Assembly (NCBI GenBank): GCA_004764695.1
Contig: SMSO01000032.1
Span: 7,088,668-7,152,667, forward strand
Direction: 5' to 3'
DNA length: 64,000 bases
Source of the DNA: Schizochytrium sp. TIO01
Taxonomy: Eukaryota; Sar; Bigyra; Thraustochytrida; Thraustochytriidae
In this document: piece by piece, positions 22,701 through 34,300 of the stretch
Position numbering within the stretch: position 1 is the stretch's first letter
How the letters are laid out: each line of letters begins with the position of its first letter
Made by a program: the position numbers and the translations under genes
Notes under the pieces: model-generated
Told to the model about the DNA's origin: nothing
Database searches by the model: none
The model's input: the letters and a program-made list of their open reading frames with translations, nothing else

Positions 22701-22898
22701 ATAGATATGTTGTAGTAGATAGTACGTACTGATATTGGAGTTGCTCAAAAACTCACTTCGGATGGAACTGAAAATCGGTGTGCGATTTGAAATCACTCCA
22801 TCTTGGAAATCAGAGAGTGAAAGGTGCAAAATCTTGATTTGTTTGCTCCTCCATACCTACTGAGAGCTTCTAGGTCAGCAAGCGACTTGATAAAGTCT

Positions 22899-22915
22899 GA
22901 TTGATTGAATGAATG

Positions 22916-22949
<34 letters not shown>
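22899..22949. repeat. (TGAT/TGAA)n tetranucleotide array
   Basis: An uninterrupted run of TGAT units with a few TGAA variants, about 12 units long. Confidence 0.95.
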
Positions 22950-23460
22950 AGCGAAGGTTTACAAAAATATCAAGCTCAGCAAAAGGTCCTACTTCAGTGA
23001 ATCTTAGGCGTGTCTTCTAGGCGATACCTTATATAAGGAAATAGAGTTGTTTCCTAAACTTCGAATATTTAAACTTTGTTCTTTAACTTCTATTTATTCC
23101 AACTTGAAAACTAATTTTATAGTTAAAGAAAAAGGGGTTTCAAGGAAAAGCTCTGCAGATACCAGTTCCTCGTATCTTGTGGCTTAGGAATAAGACTTGG
23201 CGCAACGCCATGCAACGCTTCCGAAGAAAGGGCTCCTTCAGGGAGCCAATCCCTCGATCATCCATCAACCAACCGATCAGTTGATCAGATTGGACAATTA
23301 GCCGGTCAGCGGGGGTGCAAAGCAGCTCCCTTGGCAGCTGCAGAGCTATAAAGCTATAAAGCTGTTTTTATAGACCTACTTTCTGCAGCCACACCTCTTT
23401 CGACCATCTAAAGTCAAGTTTTTCTTCGAGATCTCAAGTTTACGTATCAATCGACAATCG

Positions 23461-23487
23461 AGTAAGTAAGTAAGTAAGTAAGTAAGT
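23461..23487. repeat. (AGTA)n tetranucleotide array
   Basis: Nearly seven perfect AGTA units. The array contains overlapping GTAAGT sequences that mimic 5' splice sites. Confidence 0.95.
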
Positions 23488-23693
23488 CCCTCTTCTCTTT
23501 TGCAAACTTGAAAAGAACGAAAAAATCTACCTTCGACTTCTTCTCTTTTTACATCATTGAAAACATTTTAAACATTGGACATGTGCCTATGAGTAGGTAG
23601 GTACAGCTCGTTGAGTTAATTACTTCGATATCGATAGGGGTGTATAGCTTAAATAGTAGCAGTGTCCAGGAGGTCGGTCAGTCAGGCGGCAGG

Positions 23694-23719
23694 CAGTCAG
23701 TCAGTCAGTCAGTCAGTCG
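23694..23719. repeat. (CAGT)n tetranucleotide array
   Basis: About six perfect CAGT units, preceded by looser copies from about 23675. Confidence 0.95.
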
Positions 23720-24118
23720 ATCGCAAAGGAGACTGGTGAAGTAAAGAATTTTCACTTTTTATATTTATTTATTTTTCGTCTTAAACCAAAGAAAGTTTTA
23801 TGTACTAATAAAACAAGATAGCGCACAAAGGTACTTGAGGAACACTAGCTCATGTGAAGGCAGTGTGGGCATGTTTTAGTGCGGCATCAGAGGAGATGGG
23901 CACCTGTACACTGAGTGGCCAAGCTCTCGCCCTCGACTGTGTATTCCTCCGCAGATTTAAGAAGTTCTCCTCCAAGTGGCCCTCTTACCGCGCCCTCACA
24001 CCTCCTCACGCCCACTGGCAAATCTCTCCCTGCACCACCAATCCCACAGTGCAAAAATTGATTTCTTTTTACACCAGCTAAGAGTCCCACGATGCCCCCA
24101 TAGTTTTCAAGTTCGCCC

Positions 24119-24304
24119 CAATTGATTGATTCATTGATTAATCGATCGAATGATCTATTAGGTTTGAATTCGATTGATTCATTCATTCATGCATTCATTC
24201 ATTGATCGATTGAATGATTGATTGATTCATTTGGTTTTAATTCGACCGATTGATTGATTGATTGATCCATTCATTTGATTTTAATCAGATTGATTGATTG
24301 ATTT
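24119..24304. repeat. Imperfect (ATTG/ATTC)n tetranucleotide region
   Basis: About 185 bases made largely of ATTG, ATTC and ATCG units with substitutions and breaks, that is, an old or diverging microsatellite. Confidence 0.85.
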
Positions 24305-25917
24305 GATCGTGGCTTTCTTTCATTGATGTGATCCCCAAGATCTAAGGCTCTTTCATTTACAATCCGCGCAAAACGATGGCTGTGGCTTCCTGCAAGTGCC
24401 GTGCATGCGCCGACGGACGTGGGTTTGGACGCTCGAAATCGGTCGCAGGAGCGAGCGAGCAAGAAGGAACAAAAAAAGAAAGGCGCGGTTTCTTTCTGTG
24501 TGTCGTTCGTGGCAAGGGTCGAGGCGGCTGCTCTCAGAAATCAGAGCGAGCGAGCTAGCTAGCTGTCTCCTTCTTGGCCAACTTCCTAAGGTCTTCACGT
24601 TCTTGTGCCACCTTTTTCGCTACTACAGTCTTCACCTCAAGACAAGTTCTTCCTTTCTCGCACACCAGTGCACACTTTTGCCAGCGAGCGAGGGAAGATG
24701 GTGTATCAAGTAGGCCTCATTCAGGCTAAACTATGGGAGTACTTTGCGTGTCACTTCGGAGAGAGACGCGTCAAGTTTGCTGACAATTATATGTGGATAT
24801 AGTACTGAGAACGGAGGACTTGTATTTAGGGAAGGGAAGCAAAGCCGCGAGGGGTGTGCACGGCCTCTCTCACCGCCGCACACGTGCTCCCTCTCTCGCG
24901 GGGCGTGCAATTATTCCTTTTTTTTTGCAGTGGCACTCTCCACCACAGTGGCGCAAGGTTTAAGAGGAGGCGCTGCATCCCACCCCGAACTTTGCCGCAT
25001 AGGCCCGAAAGAGCAGGTGCTAGGGTTCGTGGCTTTGAAGGTAAATAGTCTTAGCAAATGCACAGGGAGTTTCCGGCGCCTTCCAAATAATCCTAGGAGG
25101 GGCCTTTAGCTTCAAAACACCCCAGTGGGGACTGGTTGGCCTTCGATAGCCCTCCACTGCAACATGCATGTGAGGAGGGAAAGGCAAAGCTCTGAAGGGT
25201 CCGCAACTTTTTTCAACTCTAAATTCGTAAGACGGTCCTGGAAGGCGGACCTATACTCTTGCGGCCTTTGGTGGTCTACTTTCTGTGTGCGGCACAGATT
25301 CTTTTACACGTTATCATTAAAACAAAAGCATTGATGCAGTTCCTACCTAGGTGCCTAGGACGCATTTTTAAACTTTAAAATGTTTTAAGAGGATCTATTT
25401 ATAGTTTTTTAAATTAATAAAATTAAATCAAAAATGAAAAGTCTTGAAAAATCTCTTTTCGACAATCCGATAAGTTGGTAGAGGCAACAGTCGATATGGA
25501 ATAACGATGCTCCAATTTAATTCTGAGATCTGAAGATCGAACTTCGCGCGCTTCAAAATGAAGGACAATCACTCTCGTGATCTTGAAGCAAAGAAAGGCC
25601 GATGAAATCTGCGGTCGCGAGGGCTTTTGGGTGGCGGTGCCACAAGCTAGTGTGCTTAACGTGTCAAGCCGCTTGGAGTTCAAGTTGCTTGAAGTCTACG
25701 CGTGAATGAAGTTGGTAACTAACTTTCAAGAAGGATGAAGTTGGCACCGTGGCACGTTCACGCTCCTTCTCTGCCGTTTCATGTCCAAGCTCTAGTCCCA
25801 AGCCGTTTCTTCGGCTCTCCGAGCGGACTCTGCGAAGTAGCAGCAGTCTGAGGAAGGTCCTTGAAGGTCGATGCTCTACGTGGATACTCTCTTCGAAACG
25901 AAAGCTCGAACTTTTTC

Positions 25918-25953
25918 AAAGAGAGCTTTGAGAACAAAGAGAGCTTTGAGAAC
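25918..25953. repeat. Perfect 18-bp tandem duplication
   Basis: The 18-base unit AAAGAGAGCTTTGAGAAC occurs twice with no spacer and no mismatch. No gene is visible here. Confidence 0.9.
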
Positions 25954-28289
25954 GACGGCAATAGGTGTCGCCAATCCTGTTGACTCTGTACTGCGCAGAG
26001 GCCTCTATCATCATTGAGAAAGTCGATCTCACGAATGAAACTTGATCTTGCATTTCTGAGGGATTGGATTCGAAACCCTCTTCACAATGTGACCATGGGC
26101 TTCGAGGTAGAACTTCAAGCTCGCTTTGAGCTTGAGCTTGAGCTTGAGGTCGTGCCGCCGCAAATTTGGAGCGAAGTCTGAGGTGATTGGTTGAGAATCC
26201 GCATCTAATTCTTTGTGGAGGCTGCTCATGGCGCCGCTTAAAGTTGGCTGATAGAAGCACACGCTCGCACGCTCAATCCCTCGTAGCTCGCTCCCTCGCT
26301 CGTGCCCACGACGCACGCCGAAGTTGGCAGGCAGCAACACAGCCAGGGAGGGAACCCAGCTCCCACTCGCTGCCCGTGCGGAAGGAGCGGAGGATCATGG
26401 AATTCAACTTGAACTTCGCAAGATGAACTCGCACAGAACCCAGAGCAGAACAGAGCACGACCAAAACGTAGGTTGGGTAGGTGCTTAGGTCCTTTCTTAT
26501 CACTGCGATGTGCGAACCTGGATGAGTGTGAGGGATCTGGCAGTGAAGCCTGCAACCATGACTACTCAAGCTTGCTCTCGCCTCCAAGCGCCCGCTCAGT
26601 CGAGATTCTCGATCAAGAGACCACTCCCGTACTGATCTGATTCTGCCTGGTTTTAGTAAACTCAAGTGCTCTCGCATCGACCACTCTCAGATTGCGCAAC
26701 CCCAAATTCAAAAACAAACAGAACGTTCTGATTTTAGGGAAGAACATCGGAAAAACACCAACGTGGCTGATGTGTGGGTGGTTCCTTTTCTTCAGCTAGA
26801 AGATAATCAATCTTCAAGTTGTAATAAGCATCATGGCCATCATGGCCTCTGCCTTTGCTATGGCCTAGGAGGAGGCAACTTGAATATCTCGTCAGTACAG
26901 CATATATACCGTTGTCAAAGAGCAAACAATGAGATTGGGGTTCCTGCCAAAAACACGCCAGGCTAGTGCTAAGTGCTGCAGCCGTGGACGGTGGCTGCTC
27001 GCATCGTCCTGAAATCCAATAACTTGAAGCGAAGTATGACCTTTGGAAGCAGATGCCACAGAAAAGGTGTTACAATGGAAGGCGACGGCCAATCCCGCTT
27101 ACTTTCACGGCTCGCTTGGCAACCAGGGACTCTGTGAGCAAGAGTACCTACCGAAGTAGTGAAAAGGTGAAGAAGTGCTTCTCAATCCACCAGCACTTCT
27201 CGACGCCAACGCTGCCCCACCAAGGATGAGCTGCAAGCGCAGTATTAGCAGTTATTGGTTTCAGACTCGAAAGTTGTATTATATTGAGACCCAGCAAATC
27301 GGCCAACGCCGCCATTGACAGCACCTCGAGGTTGAGCGACTTTGTGAATATGGCCTCTATGAAGCCGAGCCTTTTAGCGTCACTTGGGAGCTGGTGTTGT
27401 CCTCTCCCTTCAACTTAGACCTTGCTCCATCCTCTACCTTGTAACCTAAACAGACTTGAGTCCTGGGCCCTGGTCACGCAATAGTAACTAACCACTACGT
27501 GAGTTTCATCCCGGCGATTCATGTTTTGTTTACATAACTTGTCAAAGGACCCATGCATCTTGCCATCGTTAAGTTGTCAATGATGCTAGATCGTTGTCTT
27601 GTCACCAGGTGTGCATCTCATCACTCTAATAAAGCATTCCTTTCTCTTGATCGCTCTCACTCTAGCTTGTTAAGTCTGGTACCGGCCCTGTGTCGTGTCA
27701 GTCCACATCCACTTGGATTGCGTGCATGGACAAATCCTCTGTACCTGCCATCATCCTTGTGGCCGCCGTACAATGGCAATCTGATTTTCTCGCTATCCCA
27801 AAGCCAACTCATATGTAAATTCATAAACGGTCTATCAAGAGGTCTATCCACTCTATTCGTTTGCAGTGTGCGGCTCTCATGTCCCCCACCCGCGAGTTGC
27901 CACTTGACTAACGAAATGGACTACTTGCTCGCTCTCCATTAGAAGCACCTTCAATTCAGGCGATGATATTAATATTAGCCTGTGTTGGCACGGGGCTTGC
28001 CAAGTGGAGTATAGTCCGTATAAGTAACTTTATCAGCAGTATATTTCATTTAGAGGCAGGTATAATGTACTTTGGGTACTGGATATTTCACTTGTGGCCA
28101 GGGCAGTGAGGCGCTAGTCGGTCGCGAGCAGACTTGGCGCTGCGACGATTCGCTGCGGCGGTGGAGAAGCAAAGCCACTGCGCCGAGGCGTAGGGCATAG
28201 CCTTGGATACATCGTCACTCATTGGTTGAGCTGTGGAAAGTGCAACGGAGTAGGTGTCGTCGGGCCCGCGTGGGGCGGGAATTAGCTGG

Positions 28290-28966
28290 ATGTGGGGCCG
28301 CTCTCACAGCAGCAATACCCTGAACACGCCTGACGATTTTGGGGCGCAACACATTCGCCCGGACTCTGTATCCTCATCTCAAGATTGGGGTAATGGAGAT
28401 GTAGTTTTCGTTGACAGCGACGACGATGTTGAGGACCTGGAGGATGCCACCAAATTTGGCGATGATGACGGCAAGCAATTTGCGGATGAAGATCTTCAGC
28501 AGGCAGCTCAGCAAGACCATGCCTATCTTCATGCGCAACAGCAGCAGGTTATGCAACACTCAGGTATGCCAGGGCAGTTTCAAAATGGTCATTTTCAACA
28601 CCAACTAATGATGGATCAGCAGCGAAGGCTACAGCAGCAACTCCATCTCCAACAGCAACAACAACAGTTCTCTCACCAGCACTTAGATCACTTGCCACGA
28701 GCCCCGAGCAACCAGTTTGCGATGAATATAAATACCACTTACCAGTCTGGCCCGGATAATCACCAGGGTCAGATGAACCCGCCATCTTTAGCTGCAGCCC
28801 CTGGAGGACTTCAGTCCAACCCGGTGCAAGGACATCCAGCTCTACAAACACCGCAGCCACTGCAGCAGCAGCAGCAACAGCCACTGCAGCAGCAACAGCA
28901 ACAGCCACTGCAGCAGCAGCAGCAACAGCCACTGCAGCAGCAACAACAACAGCAACAGCAGCAGCC

Positions 28967-29054
<88 letters not shown>

Positions 29055-31679
29055 CTGCAGCAACAACTGCAGCAACAACAGAAGCAACAACAGCAGCTAC
29101 AGCAAGTTAAACGAGAAGATAAAACTGCACGTCAAAATCAAGACAAACCGTTAACACAGCCGGTGAGTAACGCAAAATCTAGTATTAGCGTTGATGCTCC
29201 TACCTCAGTTTCGTCAAAATCTGGATCTTTATCTATGTCTTCCTCATCTGCCTTGCCTACAAACCCGCCAAAGGTGAATGGTTCGCAGGTGCAGCCCGAC
29301 ACTATCAAATTTAGTGCAAAACCTGAGGTCAGGCAGTCGGCGTTCAAAAAGCAAAGTGCATCAGCCGCGTTTACAAACAATCCTACGTCTTCATCTTCGA
29401 CGTCATTTACATCAAAGGCCTCTGCTTCTCATGTCTCCTCTTCAGCAGCCCTGGCCTCCAGTGAAGATTCAACAAAGGGTACCAAAATAGACGCAAAACC
29501 AGCTAAAGCTAGCAAACCTGAGCAGCCCGCAATGCGTAAAGCAGAGGACATTGCCGCAGATGCACTTTGTGGTGCTATTGGCCTCGATGTTCAAGATTTG
29601 TCGCAATCTCCTAGTGCCCCCCTCTCATCTACCCCAACATCTCTGGCAAGTACCCCGGCAAGGCAAGGTCCTTCGAATCCTGGTTTCACTGCAAATATCC
29701 CTCACACAATAGATACATCAAAAATGTCCTCGGAGCAGGAAATCATCGATCTTCATGGAGCAGTCCAGATGACCGGTACCTGGAACCCAAAAGCTATGAA
29801 CTGGACTGGAAACTGGTATCAAACAGATCTTCCAGAGATCGACGCTCCCTTTGAATATAACCCACTTCCTGCCGAAGTTGATGCAGAGATGAATGACATG
29901 CCTTGCGAAGTATGCAAAGGTTCTGATGCCGAAGGCTTCCTCTTTTGCGATCTGTGCGACCGAGGCTTCCACATGTGGTGTTGTGGTGTTAATAAAGAAC
30001 CCGCTAAAGACGAAGAGTGGCACTGCAAATCATGCCAAACCCTGCTTGAGCGTTTTAAGGTGCAACTTCCCCCAAGTCGCCGTTGGTCAGGCTGGTTCCG
30101 TATGTCTAAGAAGGCCAAAATGAAAGGTTATCAATACAAGGAAAAGTTCAAAGTACATTTCCACTATGCAGATCGCTCTCCAGATCTTAACCACATTGCC
30201 AGATTTGACGGCAAGGGAACAAACCGCTATGGCACGTTTCGCTTCGTTGGAGATATGACCTATGAAAATGGCAAAATTGTCCTCCGCGCTCGCAAAACAT
30301 ATTACCGTGAACAGGTGAAGCGGAAAAAGTCACCTACAGGATTGGGCCGCAACCCTCTCAAACTGAAAAAGAATTCCGACTCTCGCTCTGTCTCGCCCGT
30401 TGGTCCAGACTCCCCAGGCTTTCGTTCGCCCACGCATGCTAGCGAGTCACGCACGAATAGTTCGTCAACTCCAGCTCAAGACAACACGGGCAGCAACAAC
30501 AAGCCGCATCACCTAAAACGTGCTGAGTCGTCAAGCTCAATTGCTCGCTCTATCCAGGACCAACCTCAGCCCCAACAAAAACGTCGTGCATCTGTGCTGC
30601 AAGTTCCTGTAGGGGCAGACTTCGACAATAGCAGTGCTCTTGGGACCAATGCGGGAAACACTATCGGTGGAAACAGCAGCAACAATCAGAGTAGCAGTAG
30701 TATTAGTCTTAGCTCTTCTCGCCCTGCAAGCAATTCCTTTTTTGTTGATACAAATGATGCTCGCAAGCTCACTTTGGCACTGAAGATTGTTTCTCAAGAG
30801 TTAGATCGTGTACGGGGCCCAAAGACCACACTTGTTGTTACGGATATGGATTGTTCCCTGTTTCTTGGAAACAACGACCGTAATTCCAAGCAGCAATCTA
30901 CTAATCTTGCACTCCCTCAGGTTTGGAGCTATGTTTCTAGCCTTTCAGGAAATATGAAGTGGATCTCCGAGGTATCTCGTGGCGGTTTAGAGGTTGTCTT
31001 CAAAGTTCACTCTCATAAATATCTCACGAAACTCATGCGTAAGGTCAAGCATGATGACGAACTCAACATTGATTTAACAGCAGCCTTGAAAGCTTGCGGT
31101 GCTATTTCCACCGCCATATCTAGTATTGTTTCTGATGCCAACGAGGTCCCACACTTGCGTCTTCCCTCGCGTAAAGTTCCTATTGCAAGTAATGCTCTTG
31201 TTTTAGCCTACCCTGAGAGTGGTATGACAGGTCGTGCTGGACCCATCTCTGACGCAACGATCTCCTCCGCTGCTTTATCCGAAGCTAGTGTGATCAATTA
31301 CGTAGCGCATGGAGCGATTCATGCACGCGACTTGCTGGACAAACGGGTAGCTATCCTTTGTTTTGAGCCAGCGCCAGGAACAGAAGAAATTGTCAAAGAT
31401 ACAGATATTTTCTTTGCTTCCGTGCACGCTACGAGCCGCATGGAGTGGCTCGAGAAGCTGCGCCCAGCGCTTGAGAAGCTACGCGATTTCCGCCCGTCTG
31501 TGCTTATCGTCTCCCAAGCCTTTGTAGCACCACCAGAGTGCATTCCCGGCATTGTACGCAAGTTGACTCTGGATCTTCTTAGCATCTGTACTCAGCTCAT
31601 CTCTGTTGTTGAAAAGGTAGAACCGCATCGTAAGGATCACCTTAAGGCACACGTTGAAGCACTTCAAGCATCAGTTTAG
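28290..31679 (+). CDS. PHD-finger protein with polyglutamine tract and catalytically dead HDAC-like C-terminus (1129 aa)
   Basis: The first ATG after an in-frame stop at 28251 is at 28290; its context is weak, so an upstream non-coding exon is possible. An acidic N-terminus (DSDDDVEDLEDA) is followed by a Gln-rich tract at about 190-272. A PHD finger follows with all eight ligands in Cys4-His-Cys3 order: C539, C542, C553, C556, H561, C564, C579, C582. PHD fingers read histone-tail marks, so a nuclear chromatin role is likely. Residues about 845-1129 follow the order of the arginase/histone-deacetylase fold: KVHSHKYL, LKACGAISTA, RLPSRKV (957-963, where deacetylases have RPPGHHA), RVAILCFEPAPGT (1019-1031, where they have a DxDxHHGNGT motif), FFASVHA and RPSVLIVSQAF. 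Every catalytic His and zinc Asp is replaced, so it should be a pseudoenzyme. The PHD call is firm; the HDAC-fold call is my alignment by eye. Confidence 0.82.
28857..29106 (+). repeat. CAG/CAA glutamine-codon repeat with 24-bp subrepeat
   Basis: Inside the PHD gene, four copies of a 24-base unit coding for PLQQQQQQ are followed by pure CAG and then pure CAA runs and a looser Gln-rich tail. It encodes about 80 mostly Gln residues. The mix of a minisatellite with two trinucleotide phases suggests recent slippage. Confidence 0.95.
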
Positions 31680-33019
31680 TCTTTCTTTGTTTGCTGCAGT
31701 CTCTTATGCATATTTGGGCTGAGCAGTAGGGTATCACACACCTTAAACAATAGAAAGTTTTTTCCAACTTTACTGCGTCTTTTGACGAAATTAGAATAGA
31801 AACTCAACCTCTCAATTTTCTTCTACCCAATTTTGCATCTTGATCTATCGATTCCAAACCCTCCTCTTCTAACCTCTTTTGCAATTCTTGTGTTCAATTC
31901 ATACTAATATGGCTCATGTTCTTAGAGATCAACTCCGCAAACGAATGCAGCTCAGCAACTGTGTACCTTTGGTTATGCGAACTACACGTGCAGGCTGATT
32001 ATCGCCTTCACCATAATGTTACCTCTTGCCAGCATTTAGTTTAACGCATCATCATAAATCCTCTTTTGAATATTGATGTTGAAATGAGTAATGAGCAAAC
32101 CATACTTATACATATATATATATTTTTAAAGGATCACATTTTCGGCTGAACTCTTTGCATGAAAGTCATCTAATAGAAAAGCACAGGTTGCCAGATTACT
32201 ATATCTAACCTATTACTTCACTAGACATTTAGAGATTGAATGACGGAAAACCAAAGCTGATAAGTGTGCTACAACCCAGAAATCAGATAGTCGAGCTATT
32301 CAATACAGAATTTCACAAACGAAGGTCTTTCATTTGATACAGAATTCTAATAATCTGCAATTTAAGATTTCAATACAAACTGATGGACTTTGGATGTCGA
32401 ACTTGTTTGTGTGAAAGTGATTTGTAACTTGACAATATTATGACAAACTCTAAATGTTTGGGAATCCTGAGTTTGAACACTGGTGTTATGATTCTTTCAT
32501 CGATATATAATGTCTTAGACTTTTGAAAAGACGCAATCGTTTTCAAAGTAAAGAAATCTACACCAGATTACTTCAATAAATATATTTTCTAGATGATGCC
32601 ATCGCCGTCAACCGTTGTGAAGAATACCAAGAATTTTAAGAAATTTGGAAAAAAAAAATAAAAAATTACTGAGGATCGTTTAGATCAAGAAAGGCTTTGC
32701 GTAGCATACCACGATTGTTTGGCATGGTCAGTCGACCAAAAAATATGCGAATAAACGGAGAGGGGGCACTGATGTGTCAAAAGAACTCACATCAGATGCG
32801 GTTTGCGGAAAGGAGCTGACTACAGCTCGGAAGCGAGACAACTGTATATAGGTACGTTTTCCACTAATCTGCTATAAAAAAGATAGAATCTTCATCTGTC
32901 GATGACGATTAAATCCATTCAAGGGCACGATGCGTTACCAAATTGCCAACACGTGCGGCAATTGTAGTAGAGAAAAGTAGAAAAGATACCAACAAGAAGA
33001 AGCCAAAACTGCTGAGAGT
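31680..33019. other. Convergent spacer (1.3 kb)
   Basis: AT-rich sequence between the 3' ends of the PHD gene and the ankyrin-methyltransferase gene, with a TA run near 32110-32125. No gene or structured repeat is seen. Confidence 0.5.
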
Positions 33020-34300
33020 CTACTCGTTAGCAGCAGCAGACGAAGAGGGAGCGGGTGGCATGGAAAAACGGTACAGGGTGAATTTAGTCTCCGCGATTTC
33101 AGGGAAACGAAGAGGAAAGCTAGCGGCGGCCTCTGTAAACGGATCCTCCAAATATGCACTAGGAGCTGGGCGAGAATCCGTGGTAAAGCCGACCTTCTTC
33201 ATTGCAGTCACAAACTCCTTAAGACCAGCACGATCATCATCTGCAGAAACGTAAAAAAAGTCACCTCCATCCCGGAGAAGCGAACGCACGACACTAACAA
33301 GGGGCGTAACAAGCTCAAGATCGTAAATCAAATCAGAGCCGATGAGAATGTCGGTCTGGCTCAGGAGGTCTTCGGGCCAGGTTGCCTCATCCTTCCAATC
33401 CAACGCGTGAGCTGTGAGCTCCGCACCTTCACGGCGACCCTCGTGCAGGCCAACGTTGTGTTCGGTATTGGGGAAGGTTGGCGAATCAAGGTCCGAAATA
33501 ACAACACGTTGGGCATCCGTGCACCGATAGGCCACGACACCAGGGAGGCCACATCCAGCGCCAAGTTCACAAACCACCTTTCCTGCAAAGAAGTCCTTTT
33601 CGTCAATGATCCACTTGCCAAGCGCGAGAGAAGCGGCCCAAAGAAATGCACCAGTGGTCTTGAGGTCGTCCGTATTACGCGAAGTATCAAGGAGGCCAAC
33701 CTCTCGAATCTCCAAAGAATTGCCTCCAAATTCACAGACGCTCTGCGAAGTTTGGAGCTGTACACCTTGGTCCTCTGAAGCTCCGTCTTGACCTTCGCCT
33801 TCTTCTTCCTGGCCATCCTCGGTAGTTCCATTCTTCTTGCTCTGCTGCTCGAGTTTCTTGGCACTTGGGTGGTTGAGCACAGCCTCCACGATGGTTGCGT
33901 TCTCGCTGTCAATGGCAAGAGTGACGCTAGACTTTTTGTTATCGTTTTGCTCCAGAACATCAATCTCAGGAACATCACGAATCAGCGCCAGAACTGCGCC
34001 CTCCTGCTTGTTCTCGAGTGCCCAATGCAAGGGCGTATTTCCAGCACGGTTCCTGGAAAATTTAGCCTTCTTCTCCTTGACCAGAAACTCGATGATTCGC
34101 ACGTGTCCATTCGCTGCCGCCATGTGCAAGGCTGAGTTCTGGTCTCCATCCACAAGGTCTGCACTCAAGTCGGGCACCATTTCCCACAGAAGGTGAAGGT
34201 CCTCAAGCTCGTCGTACCGAGCGCACTCCAGAACATCATTGGTGGCGGCGGCTTGGTCCTCCGCCGAAAGCTCTGTAAACTTGCGACCCATCGCTGCCAT
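33020..34300 (-). CDS. Ankyrin-repeat protein with family-16 (METTL21-like) methyltransferase domain (426 aa)
   Basis: The N-terminal third holds about three ankyrin repeats; the clearest are NSALHMAAANGHVRIIEFLV (55-74) and NTPLHWALENKQEGAVLALI (88-107). An acidic linker (about 160-182) leads into a seven-beta-strand S-adenosylmethionine methyltransferase of family 16. Visible motifs are TGAFLWAASLALGKWI (216-231), the SAM-binding motif I CELGAGCGLPG (244-254), the acidic end of strand 2 (ISDLD, 268-272) and GSDLIYD (321-327), which carries the D-x-x-Y signature of this family. Known members methylate lysines on chaperones, elongation factors and other single proteins. The ankyrin part may select the substrate, which cannot be told here. 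All key residues are intact. The ATG at 34300 has a good context (gagATGG). Confidence 0.9.
   Translation of the reverse strand: MAAMGRKFTELSAEDQAAATNDVLECARYDELEDLHLLWEMVPDLSADLVDGDQNSALHMAAANGHVRIIEFLVKEKKAKFSRNRAGNTPLHWALENKQEGAVLALIRDVPEIDVLEQNDNKKSSVTLAIDSENATIVEAVLNHPSAKKLEQQSKKNGTTEDGQEEEGEGQDGASEDQGVQLQTSQSVCEFGGNSLEIREVGLLDTSRNTDDLKTTGAFLWAASLALGKWIIDEKDFFAGKVVCELGAGCGLPGVVAYRCTDAQRVVISDLDSPTFPNTEHNVGLHEGRREGAELTAHALDWKDEATWPEDLLSQTDILIGSDLIYDLELVTPLVSVVRSLLRDGGDFFYVSADDDRAGLKEFVTAMKKVGFTTDSRPAPSAYLEDPFTEAAASFPLRFPEIAETKFTLYRFSMPPAPSSSAAANE

Larger units (their letters stand above)
19776..28289. other. Large divergent spacer (8.5 kb) rich in microsatellites
   Basis: The largest gap in the window lies between the 5' ends of actin and the PHD protein. 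It mixes AT-rich stretches with GC-richer islands and holds several tetranucleotide arrays (listed separately). Open frames are short, overlap on both strands and have no recognisable domain. Two weak candidates, a 56-codon frame at 22490-22660 and a possible spliced frame at 24698-25048, are given under findings. No RNA gene was recognised. Confidence 0.55.

Noticed and set aside
26061-26084. Hairpin GAGGG...CCCTC around ATTCGAAA, resembling a tRNA T-arm
   Set aside because: The loop is too long for a T-arm and no other tRNA parts are present.
27553-27942. 129-codon plus-strand frame with ATG
   Set aside because: Ser/Leu/Pro/Cys composition typical of chance frames, with the other strand also partly open.
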